This document shows positions 28,147 through 36,968 of a DNA stretch of 43,510 nucleotides, in pieces (position 1 is the first letter of the stretch; every line of letters begins with the position of its first letter). The DNA is from Azospirillaceae bacterium. GTDB lineage: Bacteria > Pseudomonadota > Alphaproteobacteria > Azospirillales > Azospirillaceae. Position numbers and translations under genes: made by a program. Under the pieces are notes generated by a model. That model saw only the letters and a list, made by a program, of their open reading frames with translations. It was not told the origin of the DNA and ran no database searches. The stretch is taken from assembly GCA_028277115.1 (NCBI GenBank), contig JANQHG010000253.1:1-43510 (forward strand). The letters are read 5' to 3'.

Positions 28147-28164
28147 TTGACCATCTCTGGTCAA
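28147..28164. promoter_or_regulatory. Inverted repeat near the puhA ribosome binding site
   Basis: TTGACC-ATCTCT-GGTCAA, perfect six-base arms, 23 bases before the puhA start. It could be an operator for a dimeric regulator or a small mRNA hairpin in front of the ribosome binding site. It does not match the TGT-N12-ACA PpsR/CrtJ pattern or the TTGAT-N4-ATCAA Fnr box. Confidence 0.4.
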
Positions 28165-28260
28165 TAACCGGAAGTCAGATTGCGACTTAATGTTCCTGAG
28201 CGTGATTTATCCGCTTGTTGACTTCCAACTGACCCATCTTCGCCACGGCCAATCCGGTCG

Positions 28261-28293
28261 ATGCCGGCAGGGTGACCGGCTTCCCGCCGGCAT
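28261..28293 (-). other. Stem-loop in the puhA leader
   Basis: ATGCCGGC and GCCGGCAT, perfect eight-base arms with a 17-base loop, inside the expected 5' leader of the reaction-centre mRNA. Possible attenuation or stability structure; no riboswitch family is recognised. Confidence 0.35.
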
Positions 28294-28322
28294 GAGCATT
28301 CGAAATCCCGACTCCGCGACCG

Positions 28323-28352
28323 ACGATCCAGTGACTCACGATCCAGTGACTC
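28323..28352. repeat. 15-base tandem repeat next to the Fur-like box
   Basis: ACGATCCAGTGACTC is present twice, head to tail, seven bases from the TGCAAA palindrome and just downstream of the putative transcription start of the puhA operon. Two identical sites in tandem suggest a regulator binding cooperatively. Confidence 0.6.
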
Positions 28353-28359
28353 CAAGATT

Positions 28360-28380
28360 TGCAAACGATTCTCATTTGCA
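28360..28380. promoter_or_regulatory. Fur-like box upstream of puhA
   Basis: TGCAAA and TTTGCA arms around a nine-base centre. On the minus strand its inner 19 bases, GCAAATGAGAATCGTTTGC, match 13 of 19 positions of the Fur consensus, at least as good as the feoA box. No plus-strand gene starts nearby, so the site can only serve the puhA-pufM operon. Confidence 0.6.
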
Positions 28381-28397
28381 GTTCGAGTTAACGTCAA
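28368..28397 (-). promoter_or_regulatory. Putative promoter of the reaction-centre operon
   Basis: Minus strand TTGACG (28397-28392), 18-base spacer, GAGAAT (28373-28368). The -10 element lies inside the Fur-like box. Leader to puhA about 235 bases, containing the 15-base tandem repeat, the stem-loop and the inverted repeat described separately. Confidence 0.4.
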
Positions 28398-28620
28398 TCA
28401 GGGGAGGAGCTGAACTGGACATTTGGTCGCGGGTGGGCCGGACCGTCGGCCGCGGCGCCCCGCGGCGCCGACCCGTGGCCTTGGGGTGAGAGCCGGAAGG
28501 GGGGGGCGAGCAGGATCACACCGCCGGCCGGATCGCGATCATCACGGGTGGCGCCGGCGTACCCAACGGGCCGGCATTGCCCAAGAGAGCCGGTGCTGCC
28601 GTCGGCCCCGTCCGGTAATG

Positions 28621-30939
28621 CTACGTCACGCCGCGCATTTTCGGCCCGTCGCCAAGGTCGGGTGCGTCGGTGCCAAGCCGAAAGAAAGCGACCAATCGAC
28701 GCTGCTCTTGCGCCTGATTGTCGAGCGATTGCGCTGCAGCCGTGGTTTGCTCGACCATTGCCGCGTTTTTCTGGGTCATGGCATCCAAGCTCGAGACTGT
28801 CGCGTTGACCTCCTCCAGAGCCGCGGCCTGTTCCTTACTGGCGGCCGCGATGTCGTGAATGAGATCGGCGACCTCCTGGACCGCGCTGACGATGCCCTGC
28901 AGCGCGGCGCCGGCCTTTTTGACCATCTCCACACCATTGTTCACTTCCGCATCAGAAGCCAGAATCAGACCTTTGATTTCCTTGGACGCCTGGGCGGATC
29001 TTTGGGCCAAGATGCGCACCTCTTGCGCGACCACCGCAAAACCTTTGCCGGCATCTCCGGCCCGCGCCGCTTCGACCGCCGCGTTCAAGGCGAGGAGGTT
29101 GGTCTGAAACGCGATTTCGTCGATGACGCCGATGATCTCGGTGATCCGGCCCGACGCCTCGGCGATTCGCTGGATGGCCTCGACGGCCGTCGTCGCAATC
29201 TGACTGCCGTCGCGGGCGACATGGCTCGCGTGCGTGGCTTTGGCGCTGGCGCGTTCCGCCTTCTGGGCATTGGCGCGCACCGTCGCGTCCAGTTGTTCCG
29301 TGGAGGCGGCCGTCTCCTCCAGGCTTGAGGCCTGTTCTTCCGTCCGCTCGGACAGGTCACCGCTGCCGGTGGCGACGTCCGCGGCGATGCGCGAGATCGA
29401 TTGTGCTGTTCCGCCGATCCGGCCAACGATTTCCGCCAGTTTCGTTATGGTCGCGTTCAGGTTCTGTTGAATAGCCCCGAACGCGCCCTGATAGTCATTG
29501 TCGAGTTGCCGGGTTAGGTCACCCGCCGCCAAGCTGGCCAGAACCTCGCCTATGTCACGCACCAGTTGGTCGACGGTTTCGGTGAGCCGGTTCATCCGTT
29601 CGCTCAAACTGCGGTAGAATGCATTCTTTTCTTCAAGGTTCAGGCGTCGTGAGAGGTCGCCGTTGGCGACCGCCGAAACCAGATCGGCGATTTCCTCGCC
29701 CATGGCCTGTTCACGCCCGTGCTGCTCCGCCACCGCGCGTGCCTCCCGTTCGAGTCGCTCCGCCTCTTCGATCTCTTGCTGCCTTTTGTAGACGGCGTTC
29801 CCCCGGAACACTTCGACGGCCTTCGCCATGGCACCGATCTCTGACCGGGAGTGGAACGGTGTGAGGTCCACTTCAAGGTCACCGTCCGCCAGCGCCCGCA
29901 TGAGACGGGACAGACCGGTCACCGGACCGACGATGCCCCGTCGCGCAAATAGATAGATGCCGACGGTGATACCACAGAGGAGCATAGGAAAGGCAATGGC
30001 CAAACCGCCTAAGAGGTCGATTTTACGGTCGAGCAGGTCTAACATTTCCGTTGAGGCGCGTTCGCTTTCGGCGCCGATCTCCGCCGCCAGCGTAGTCAGG
30101 GCGGTAATTGCTGGATTATCATCGATTTTAACCATTGTGTCTATCTGTTTAGGAGTATGTCCTTGGTTGATAAGGCGAACTGCCAGGTCCAGGTTACGTT
30201 CATAGGCATCCACAACAGTGCCGATGTCCACGAGAGCGCGGCGCTCGGCAACGGAAATCTCGTAGGTCCGATACTCGTCAATGGTCGTGCGCACGGCGGC
30301 GATCGCGGCTTCAACCCGCAGCACGCGCGCCAAGTCGCGCCGGATCACCACATTCTTGAAGCGATGAATCATGCCGCCATACCCGAGCGCACCCTCGAGC
30401 CGTTCGAGCTGATCCATCCGCGTCCTTGCTGTCGAGCGCCGTGACGTCGCAACGATCGTTTCGAGCGTGTCCAGGGCCGCCAAGGCGGCCTGGTCGGACA
30501 CCGCAACGGCCGCATCGACTTCCGACACCGTGGCGCCCTCTGCGACCAACGCGATCGCCATCCTCAAGGCCTCACCATAAGCACTGATCATGGCATCAAT
30601 GGCGTCGAGCCCGGTGGTTTCTTCCGGTAACTGACTGGAGCCACGATACCGTTGCGTGGCCGCCAATGCGGCCCCCATCGCGCGGTGAATACGTTCGATC
30701 CGCGGTTGGTCCTGGCGCAGGACGTAGTTTTTGAAGTCATGGATCATGGCACCGAAGCCCAGCGCCCGGCGCAGTGCGCGCAGGCTGCGTTCCCGGACCG
30801 ATGACCGATCGCCGAGCACTTTCCAAGTGGCGTTGACCTCGCTGGCACTTTGGTAGGCGGTGTAGAGCGTGGCCGTGACCGAGATCGCGATGACGGACAG
30901 GACAAGGACCAAAAAGGTGGCACTCCGGGCAATCGTCAC
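28621..30939 (-). CDS. Methyl-accepting chemotaxis protein with duplicated sensor region
   Basis: A 772-residue transmembrane chemoreceptor. Helix 1 at about 7-28, helix 2 at about 311-334; between them the periplasmic sensor holds two homologous units of about 125 residues, each opening with GxGxMIHxFKN (H67-N71 and H193-N197) and closing with an AYG/AYE...L..A..L...G helix and a D..A..AL..L motif. Two HAMP segments follow (about 337-390 and 430-530), then the signalling hairpin with [28 protein letters not shown] in parts, intact. The GTG start has GGAGGAG about nine bases upstream. Ligand unknown; it could steer phototactic or redox responses beside the reaction-centre genes, which is inference. 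Confidence 0.92.
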   Translation of the reverse strand: MTIARSATFLVLVLSVIAISVTATLYTAYQSASEVNATWKVLGDRSSVRERSLRALRRALGFGAMIHDFKNYVLRQDQPRIERIHRAMGAALAATQRYRGSSQLPEETTGLDAIDAMISAYGEALRMAIALVAEGATVSEVDAAVAVSDQAALAALDTLETIVATSRRSTARTRMDQLERLEGALGYGGMIHRFKNVVIRRDLARVLRVEAAIAAVRTTIDEYRTYEISVAERRALVDIGTVVDAYERNLDLAVRLINQGHTPKQIDTMVKIDDNPAITALTTLAAEIGAESERASTEMLDLLDRKIDLLGGLAIAFPMLLCGITVGIYLFARRGIVGPVTGLSRLMRALADGDLEVDLTPFHSRSEIGAMAKAVEVFRGNAVYKRQQEIEEAERLEREARAVAEQHGREQAMGEEIADLVSAVANGDLSRRLNLEEKNAFYRSLSERMNRLTETVDQLVRDIGEVLASLAAGDLTRQLDNDYQGAFGAIQQNLNATITKLAEIVGRIGGTAQSISRIAADVATGSGDLSERTEEQASSLEETAASTEQLDATVRANAQKAERASAKATHASHVARDGSQIATTAVEAIQRIAEASGRITEIIGVIDEIAFQTNLLALNAAVEAARAGDAGKGFAVVAQEVRILAQRSAQASKEIKGLILASDAEVNNGVEMVKKAGAALQGIVSAVQEVADLIHDIAAASKEQAAALEEVNATVSSLDAMTQKNAAMVEQTTAAAQSLDNQAQEQRRLVAFFRLGTDAPDLGDGPKMRGVT

Positions 30940-31160
30940 GGCTCGAGCTCCTCCTTTGTCGTAGCGCTGTCGGTATGACGCGCCAATGTCTCCGTTCTCC
31001 AGGTCAGCATCCGATGCCTCTGATAAACAGACTTGCTTGCAGGATTGAAAACACCCCGACCGAGCGGATCAATCAAGCCCGCGGGCCGCAGTGAGCCCCT
31101 ATCGGTCTTATCCGCACCAAAGCGTGAATTTTCTGTTTGTAAAGGGGAGAGTATCGCAGA

Positions 31161-31177
31161 TATCGTGAAATACGATA
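31161..31177. promoter_or_regulatory. Inverted repeat upstream of the chemoreceptor
   Basis: TATCGT-GAAAT-ACGATA, perfect six-base arms, about 220 bases before the chemoreceptor start. Possible operator. Confidence 0.3.
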
Positions 31178-31182
31178 CGGTT

Positions 31183-31208
31183 TGTGCCCTGTGTCTGTGC
31201 CCTGTGTC
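31183..31208. repeat. 13-base tandem repeat
   Basis: TGTGCCCTGTGTC occurs twice head to tail, six bases from the TATCGT inverted repeat. Role unknown. Confidence 0.5.
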
Positions 31209-31750
31209 ATGGTGTAGGAACGGGACACAAGCAGCCTGTGCACGCCTCGGAACCCGCCGGGGACCGGCCGACCTACACCACGCGCTGGGACACAACCTCT
31301 GTTCCTCTGTTGTTGGCTTTGCCTTCCGACTGAGGCCGCCACAATCCGGAACGGAGATCCGCTCGGAACGTCGCCCAAATGGGCTATTGTGATTCGGCGG
31401 TTCCGTTGCCGCCGCCGGATTGCAGAGACCTCCCAATGCGAGTATCTCGCGACTTCAACGATCCGGACGGGGGCAGGCAGTTGGTGGACGTCCCGGAGGA
31501 CGGACTCTCCCCCCGCCTTGCCATGCCGGCGGATGAAGGTCAGCTCCGAACTGACTTGATCTCTTATCGAAACCGGCGTTCGGCCGCCCCGCCCTGGATG
31601 AAACTGCCCGGCCAACCCGCCGCAAGGCGGGGGACCGTCCTCCCCCCACGGCACGTGGGGGGAGTGAGAGGGGGGCAGACGGCGGTGCCGCCTGGCAACC
31701 GCCATCGCCCGGTCACAAAGCGGCCTTGCCGACCGCTGGCGCGGCCACGT

Positions 31751-31769
31751 CCCCCGCCCGTGGCGGGGG
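31751..31769. terminator. Hairpin after the dipeptide-binding protein gene
   Basis: CCCCCGCC-CGT-GGCGGGGG, perfect eight-base-pair stem, 35 bases after the stop of the minus-strand gene. No T-tract, so termination is uncertain. Confidence 0.4.
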
Positions 31770-31803
31770 AGGCGTTCTTGCCGCGCCACCCGTTGGTGTC
31801 TGG

Positions 31804-33399
31804 TCAGTCGGCCAGATCGACGCCGTAGAACAGATGCTTGCCGAGCGGCGAGATCCGGAAGTCGACCACCTCGTTGCGCACCGGCTGGAACCAGATCGAG
31901 TGCGCGATCGTCACCCACGGCGCCTGCTGCTTAAAGATCACCTGCGCCTGTTCATAAAGATCCGTTCGGGTCTCGAGGTCCGAGGTCTGCTTGGCCGCCA
32001 GCAACAGATCGTCGAACGGCTGGTGGCACCAGCGGGCCCGGTTGGCGCTGCCGACCGCGTCGCACGACAACAGGACATACAAGAAATTGTCCGGGTCGCC
32101 GTTGTCGCCGGTCCAGCCGAGCAGAACCGTCTCGTGCTCGCCGTCCTTGGAACGCTTCAGATACTCACCCCACTCATAGGTCACGATCTCGGTCTCGACC
32201 CCGACCGCGGCCCAGTCGGCCTGGATCATCTCGGCGACCCGACGCGCGTTCGGGTTGTAGGGGCGCTGGACCGGCATCGCCCAGATGTCGGTCGAGAAAC
32301 CGTCGGCGTAGCCGGCGTCGGCCAACAGCGTGCGGGCCGCCTCGGGGTCGTAGGGGTAGTCAACGACATCGTCGTTGTACGACCAGATGGTCGGCGGCAG
32401 CGGGTTCCTCGCCACCGTGCCGGCGCCCTGGTAGACCGCTTCGATGATCGCCGCCTTGTTGATCGCCATGTTGAGCGCCCGGCGGACCCGGACGTCGTCA
32501 TACGGCGCCTTCTCGGTGTTGAAGCCGAGATAGCCGACGTTCAAGCCCGGTTGGTGCAACAGGTTGATCTCGGGATGGGCGGCCATCGCCTCGAGATCGG
32601 ACGGGTTGGGGTAGGGCATGACATGGCATTCGCCGGCGCGCAGCTTGGCCCAGCGCACCGAGGCGTCGGGCGTGATCGCGAACACCAGGTTGTCGATCGG
32701 CGCCCGGCCGGACCAGTACTCGTCGAACGCGGAATAGCGAATGAGCGCATCCTTTCGATACGCCACCAGCTGGAACGGACCGGTGCCGATCGGGTCGTGA
32801 TCGATCCGCTCCGGCGTGCCGGCGGTGCTCAACTGATCGGCATACTCGGCGGACATGATCGAGGCGAAGTCCATCGCCAGATTGGCCAGGAACGGCGCCT
32901 CAGGCCGGGTCAGCTCGAAGCGCACGGTCAGATCGTCGACCTTGACGATGTCGGAAAGCAGGCTGTCCATGCCCATGCTGACGAAGTACTCGTAGGCGCC
33001 GCCCCCGACCTCGTGGTAGGGATGCTCGGGGTCGAGCTGGCGGTTGAACGAGAACAACACGTCGTCGGCATTGAAGTCGCGGCTCGGTGTGAAGGTCCGG
33101 CTGGTGTGGAACTTGACCCCCGGGCGGAGGTTGAAGGTGTAGCTGAGCCCGTCGGGCGCCGCCTCCCAGGACTCTGCCAGGCCCGGGACGACGGTTGTGG
33201 TGCCGCGCTCGAACTCGACCAACCGGTTGAAGACCGGCTCGGACGAGGCGTCGAACGTGGTACCGGCGGTGTAGAGCTGGGCGTTGAAGCCCTCGGGGCT
33301 GCCCTCTGAGCAGAACACCAGGGTCTTGGCCGCCGCCGGGCCGGCCACGCCGAGCACCGCGGCCGCGCCGAGGCCGACGGCCATTGCCATGCGCTTCAT
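31804..33399 (-). CDS. dppA: Periplasmic dipeptide-binding protein (SBP family 5)
   Basis: A 531-residue solute-binding protein. Residues 1-24 are a signal peptide (MKRMAMAVGLGAAAVLGVAGPAAA). The mature start KTLVFCSEGSPEGFNAQLYTAGTTFDASS is highly characteristic of DppA, and FNADDVLFSFNRQLDPEHPYH, DPIGTGPFQLVAYRKDALIRY and GLNVGYLGFNTEKAPYDDVRVRRALNMAI follow in order. Such proteins capture dipeptides, delta-aminolevulinate or heme for an ABC importer. No permease or ATPase gene (dppBCDF) is adjacent, so it is an orphan or the transporter is elsewhere. GGAGG lies before the ATG. Since DppA-type proteins can carry heme or ALA, a tetrapyrrole link is possible but unproved. Confidence 0.9.
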   Translation of the reverse strand: MKRMAMAVGLGAAAVLGVAGPAAAKTLVFCSEGSPEGFNAQLYTAGTTFDASSEPVFNRLVEFERGTTTVVPGLAESWEAAPDGLSYTFNLRPGVKFHTSRTFTPSRDFNADDVLFSFNRQLDPEHPYHEVGGGAYEYFVSMGMDSLLSDIVKVDDLTVRFELTRPEAPFLANLAMDFASIMSAEYADQLSTAGTPERIDHDPIGTGPFQLVAYRKDALIRYSAFDEYWSGRAPIDNLVFAITPDASVRWAKLRAGECHVMPYPNPSDLEAMAAHPEINLLHQPGLNVGYLGFNTEKAPYDDVRVRRALNMAINKAAIIEAVYQGAGTVARNPLPPTIWSYNDDVVDYPYDPEAARTLLADAGYADGFSTDIWAMPVQRPYNPNARRVAEMIQADWAAVGVETEIVTYEWGEYLKRSKDGEHETVLLGWTGDNGDPDNFLYVLLSCDAVGSANRARWCHQPFDDLLLAAKQTSDLETRTDLYEQAQVIFKQQAPWVTIAHSIWFQPVRNEVVDFRISPLGKHLFYGVDLAD

Positions 33400-33781
33400 C
33401 ACTGCACTGCCTCCCGAAATCGTTTCAGCGATCATGTCTTTGGGGGATCGAAACCGGATCGGCAGCGCGGCCGCGGCGGCCGCGCTGCCCCCCATGGGTC
33501 CGCCGCGATGATGGGTGGGGGTCTTGTCGAGATCGGGCGGGGCGGACGCGGCGGCGATTAAGCCGTGGCCGCCCGGACGCTGTCAACGCGTGATCGTCGC
33601 CGGCCCGGCCCCAGACACCCCCGGGCGTTTGCCGCAAAGCCTTGCCAGGATGGCGACACATTTGACAGTTTGTTGGCTTTGTGTGTCAGCTCTCAGGACG
33701 CCGATCCTGCGACCCGCCGGCGCCGGGCCGCGGGGCCGGCCGGTCTTGGGGACCCGGGCAAGACCGGTGGGGGTCCACGCG
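33400..33781. promoter_or_regulatory. Divergent control region
   Basis: 382 bases between the dppA-like gene and the plus-strand hypothetical gene. A perfect TTGACA lies at 33662-33667 (plus strand) without a clear -10 at the right distance (GTCAGC or TGTCAG). No other feature recognised; GCGGCCGCGGCGGCCGC near 33468 is a GC palindrome. Confidence 0.3.
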
Positions 33782-35308
33782 ATGCACTTCGAGGTCACTG
33801 GACAAATCGAAGAGGCCGCCGAACTCTGCGGCGTGTTCGAGACCGAGGCGCAGGCGCGCGCGTTCCTCGACTCGATCCGGCTCAGCGGCGGTTATCGCAA
33901 GCTCGCGATCGTGCAGGTGAGCAGCCAAGGCGTCGCTCGGCCGATCGTCGAGTGCACCGTCCAAGCGACCGCCGCGGCGCCGACGCGAGTCCGCCCGATC
34001 ACCCGCGCCATGTTCGATGAGTTGGTACTGTGCCGTCATCCGGTTGAACTGTTCCAGCATACCGCTCGCCGATTGATCGCTCACTTCGCCTTCGACTACC
34101 TTGAGCTGCGGGCGATCACCCCGATCGAGTTCCTGTGGTCCTACGACGCGATCCGAGGGTTCACCCGCAGCGACGGGGACTATCGCGCCGCGATCGGGCG
34201 GGTGGTCGACGTTTTGTCGCGCAAGACTGATCTGCCGCGGTCGGTCTGCATGGAGCGGCTGGCGACGCTCGAGACCCGGCTGATCGCGATGATCCGCGAG
34301 GTTGCCAAGACCGATCACAGTCTCAAGCGGTTGACGGTGGACGAGGCGAGCGAGGGGATTGCGGCGCTCGACACCGGCCGGTGCGGGCTTGCGGACGTCT
34401 GTGAACTCACCTTCATCGTCGCCAAGCTGTTGCGCACGGCCGACAGCTGGCCCGACAAGGTGGTGATGACCGCGGCGGTGATCGATGCGGTGCCTCAATC
34501 GGCGGCGGCCCAACTCGACCCGATCATGGCCGAGGTGATCGAACAGCCGGGCGCATTCTTCGAGCGTATGGCGCGGTCGGCATCGATGATCGGCCGGATT
34601 CGCCGGCTCGCCGCGATGGTGGCCGGTCGCGCGGCCCCCCCCGACCGCGCCGCCGACCTTGCCGATCCCGGCGACGAGGCACTCGCGGTCCCGGCATGGG
34701 AACAGGCGATCGCCCGCCTGTGCGGGCGCACCGATGCGGCAACCACCCGCCAGTCGGTCGCAGGGGCACTCGCGGTGCTGTTGCGCGAGCGCCATCCCGA
34801 AACCGTGTGGGCGCGCGAGGAAGAGCGCGCCTTGTTCGCGGACCTGGTGGTTGAGCTGGTCGGGTGCGTCGATTTTTTCTGGTGGACCGGCCTTGCGATC
34901 AGCCTGGTCCGCCGCATCCAGTCGGTGCTTGGCGGCGAACGCACGGAGGAGTCGATCCGCCAGAGCGTGCGCTGGCTCGAGTGTGCGCTGCCGTCGCGCG
35001 ACTTGAGACTGGTATTGTTGTGCGCGCTGGTTCGCGACACCGTGGGCGCGCCCGATCAGACGCCGGTGCTGGCATCCTTGGTCGAGCTGCTCGAGGAGAT
35101 CGACGAGGCGCGCTACACCCTGCCAGAGCTGCGCCAGGAGGCGCGCGACCGCATGTTGGCCGATGTCGCGCGCGCACTCGCCGCGCGTCACGACGACGAC
35201 CCGGCGGTCGCGCAGGTGCTGGCCGGGTTCCGGCGCTTGAGCGCGACCCGCCAGGTCGAGGACAGCGAGATCGACCGCCTGTGGTCCGAGATCGTTGCCA
35301 GCGTCTGA
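33782..35308 (+). CDS. Unrecognised 508-residue soluble protein
   Basis: Starts MHFEVTGQIEEAAELCGVF. Residues 1-60 look like a small alpha/beta module (two strands around a helix with EAQARAFLDSIRLSGGYRKLAIVQV). The remainder is all-helical, rich in Ala, Leu, Arg and acidic residues, with no membrane segment, no signal peptide and no nucleotide-binding motif; RYTLPELRQEARDRMLADVARALAARH is typical of its amphipathic helices. Base composition agrees with the neighbourhood. The open frame runs on upstream without an obvious start of better quality. The stop overlaps the next gene by 14 bases, so the two may be cotranscribed. Function not assignable. Confidence 0.75.
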   Translation: MHFEVTGQIEEAAELCGVFETEAQARAFLDSIRLSGGYRKLAIVQVSSQGVARPIVECTVQATAAAPTRVRPITRAMFDELVLCRHPVELFQHTARRLIAHFAFDYLELRAITPIEFLWSYDAIRGFTRSDGDYRAAIGRVVDVLSRKTDLPRSVCMERLATLETRLIAMIREVAKTDHSLKRLTVDEASEGIAALDTGRCGLADVCELTFIVAKLLRTADSWPDKVVMTAAVIDAVPQSAAAQLDPIMAEVIEQPGAFFERMARSASMIGRIRRLAAMVAGRAAPPDRAADLADPGDEALAVPAWEQAIARLCGRTDAATTRQSVAGALAVLLRERHPETVWAREEERALFADLVVELVGCVDFFWWTGLAISLVRRIQSVLGGERTEESIRQSVRWLECALPSRDLRLVLLCALVRDTVGAPDQTPVLASLVELLEEIDEARYTLPELRQEARDRMLADVARALAARHDDDPAVAQVLAGFRRLSATRQVEDSEIDRLWSEIVASV

Positions 35309-36968
35309 CCCCCCGTCGCTGACGGCCGCCCGCGACCCCGACCCCGACCGCGTCTTTGCCCCTTGGCCGACGCCCGCGGTGCGGGTTGCCGAGCTCGCCG
35401 ACGCGCGGGCCGCGCTTGCGGCGGCGCACGCGCTCGGCGGCCGGCCGGTCGCGCTGGTGGTGGATCGCGCGCTCGCCGCGTGGTGCGGGCCCGCGTTTGC
35501 GCGCGAGTTGGCGCGCGCGGCCGCGGCGCTCGAGCCCGCCGCCGGACCGGTCACCCTGGTGCTCGATTGCGACGACCGCGCGGGCCAGGTGCTCGCCGGG
35601 GTCCGCGCCGGCGTCGAGGTGCTGGCATTCGACGGACCGGCGCCGGTTGCCGCGCGGCTCGCTGCAATCGCGGCCGCCGCCGGCGCGCGGCTGGTCCGGC
35701 CGGGCGGCGCGGCGCTCGACCTGCCGCGGCTGCGCCGCGTCGGCGTCGCCGACCTGACCGCCCTGTGCCGGCGGTGGCTGGGCGGGACCGGCTGCGCTAC
35801 AACGGCCGGACCACGACCATCGGGATCTCTCGCCATGCCGCAGTCGTCCGGGCTCCTGTCGGGGGTCCGCGTGCTCGATCTCAGCCAATATCTGCCCGGT
35901 CCGTTCACCGCGTTGATGCTCGCCGACCTCGGCGGCGACGTGGTCAAGCTCGAGCCGCCGGGCGGCGATCCGATGCGCACGTTCGACCCACCCGACGCCG
36001 ATGGTCTCTGCCCGGCCTACAAGCTGGTCAATGCCGGCAAGCGGGTGGTCACCGCCGATCTCAAGGACGAGGCCGGGCGCGCCGCCGGCCACGACCTGGT
36101 CGCCGCAGCCGACGTTCTGGTCGAGAGCTTCCGCCCCGGCACCCTGGAACGGCTCGGGCTCGGGCGTGCGGTGCTCGAGGCGCTCAACCCGCGTCTCGTC
36201 CACGTCGCGCTGTCGGGCTTCGGCCAGGGCGGGCCGTACCGGCTGCGCGCCGGGCACGACCTGACCTATGCCGCGATTGCGGGCGCGGTCGGCCTGACCG
36301 GCAGCGCCGACCGGCCGACCGCGGCGTGCCCGCCGATGGCCGACCACGCCGGCGCGACCCAGGCCGCGTTCGCGGTCGCCGCCGCCCTGTTCGCGCGCGA
36401 ACGCACCGGGCGGGGCACCTATCTCGACGTCAGCCTGATGGAAAGCCTGCTCGGCTGGCAGGGCGCGGCGATCGCCGAGGCGGCGCGCGGCCGGGCGCCG
36501 GCGCGCGACCGCGCGCTGTTGACCGGCGCCGCCGCCTATTACCGGACGTATCGCACCGCGGACGATCGCTATCTGGCGGTCGGCGCGCTCGAGCCGAAGT
36601 TCTGGTCGCGCTTTTGCGAGACGGTCGGCCGGCCCGAGTGGATCGCGCGCCAGGACGAGCCGATGCCCCAGGACGCGCTGACCGCCGAGGTCGCGGCCCA
36701 CCTGGCGACCCGGTCGCGCGCCGCGTGGCTGGCACGGCTCGACCCGGTCGATTGCTGTGTCGAGCCGGTGCTGGCGCCCGACGAGCTGGCCGACCACCCG
36801 CAGATCGCCGCGCGCGGCCAAGTCGTCACCATTCCGGGTGACGACGGCGCGCCGTCGGTGGTGCACACGCTGCAGGGCCTTCGGATCGACGACGGCGGGC
36901 CGCCGCCGCGCCGGCCGCCGGTCCTGACCACGCTCGACGCGGTGCGCCGCGACTGGGCCGGCGCATGA
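35295..36968 (+). CDS. Family III CoA-transferase / racemase with extra N-terminal domain
   Basis: From residue 181 (MPQSSGLLSGVRVLDLSQYLPGP) this is a CaiB/BaiF family enzyme, closer in motifs to alpha-methylacyl-CoA racemase: ADLGGDVVKLEPPGGDPMR, SGFGQGGPYR, AGHDLTYAAIAG (His), MADHAGATQAAF (Asp) and the C-terminal VEPVLAPDELADHPQ. It would move CoA between acids or racemise a 2-methylacyl-CoA. Residues 1-175 form a separate Ala-rich alpha/beta domain (RPVALVVDRALAAW ... PVTLVLDCDDRAGQ) not part of the family. The frame is continuous, so either a true fusion starting at TTG 35295 or two genes read through, the enzyme starting at ATG 35835. Coupled to the following cyclase gene by ATGA. Confidence 0.75.
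   Translation: MPASDPPSLTAARDPDPDRVFAPWPTPAVRVAELADARAALAAAHALGGRPVALVVDRALAAWCGPAFARELARAAAALEPAAGPVTLVLDCDDRAGQVLAGVRAGVEVLAFDGPAPVAARLAAIAAAAGARLVRPGGAALDLPRLRRVGVADLTALCRRWLGGTGCATTAGPRPSGSLAMPQSSGLLSGVRVLDLSQYLPGPFTALMLADLGGDVVKLEPPGGDPMRTFDPPDADGLCPAYKLVNAGKRVVTADLKDEAGRAAGHDLVAAADVLVESFRPGTLERLGLGRAVLEALNPRLVHVALSGFGQGGPYRLRAGHDLTYAAIAGAVGLTGSADRPTAACPPMADHAGATQAAFAVAAALFARERTGRGTYLDVSLMESLLGWQGAAIAEAARGRAPARDRALLTGAAAYYRTYRTADDRYLAVGALEPKFWSRFCETVGRPEWIARQDEPMPQDALTAEVAAHLATRSRAAWLARLDPVDCCVEPVLAPDELADHPQIAARGQVVTIPGDDGAPSVVHTLQGLRIDDGGPPPRRPPVLTTLDAVRRDWAGA

Larger units (their letters stand above)
30940..31803. other. 864-base intergenic region, no convincing gene
   Basis: Holds the promoter region of the chemoreceptor (AT-rich near 31130-31180, with an inverted repeat and a tandem repeat listed separately) and, toward 31600-31780, GC-rich hairpin sequence of repeat type (CCCCCCACGGCACGTGGGGGG; CCCCCGCC CGT GGCGGGGG). 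Open frames across it have the Arg/Pro-rich composition of non-coding GC-rich DNA. Confidence 0.5.

Noticed and set aside
28187-28375. 62-codon minus-strand frame upstream of puhA, considered as a light-harvesting polypeptide
   Set aside because: No hydrophobic core helix or His ligand of LH1 alpha/beta proteins, no ribosome binding site, and its ATG lies inside the Fur-like box before the inferred transcription start.
28441-28480. GGCGCC-rich hairpin downstream of the chemoreceptor as its terminator
   Set aside because: Short palindromic GC sequence without a T-tract and 140 bases past the stop; no better than chance in such GC-rich DNA.
30936-31828. Frames of 150-280 codons on both strands between the chemoreceptor and the dipeptide-binding protein
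   Set aside because: Pro/Arg/Ser-rich composition, no domain, no ribosome binding site; typical of open frames in GC-rich non-coding DNA.
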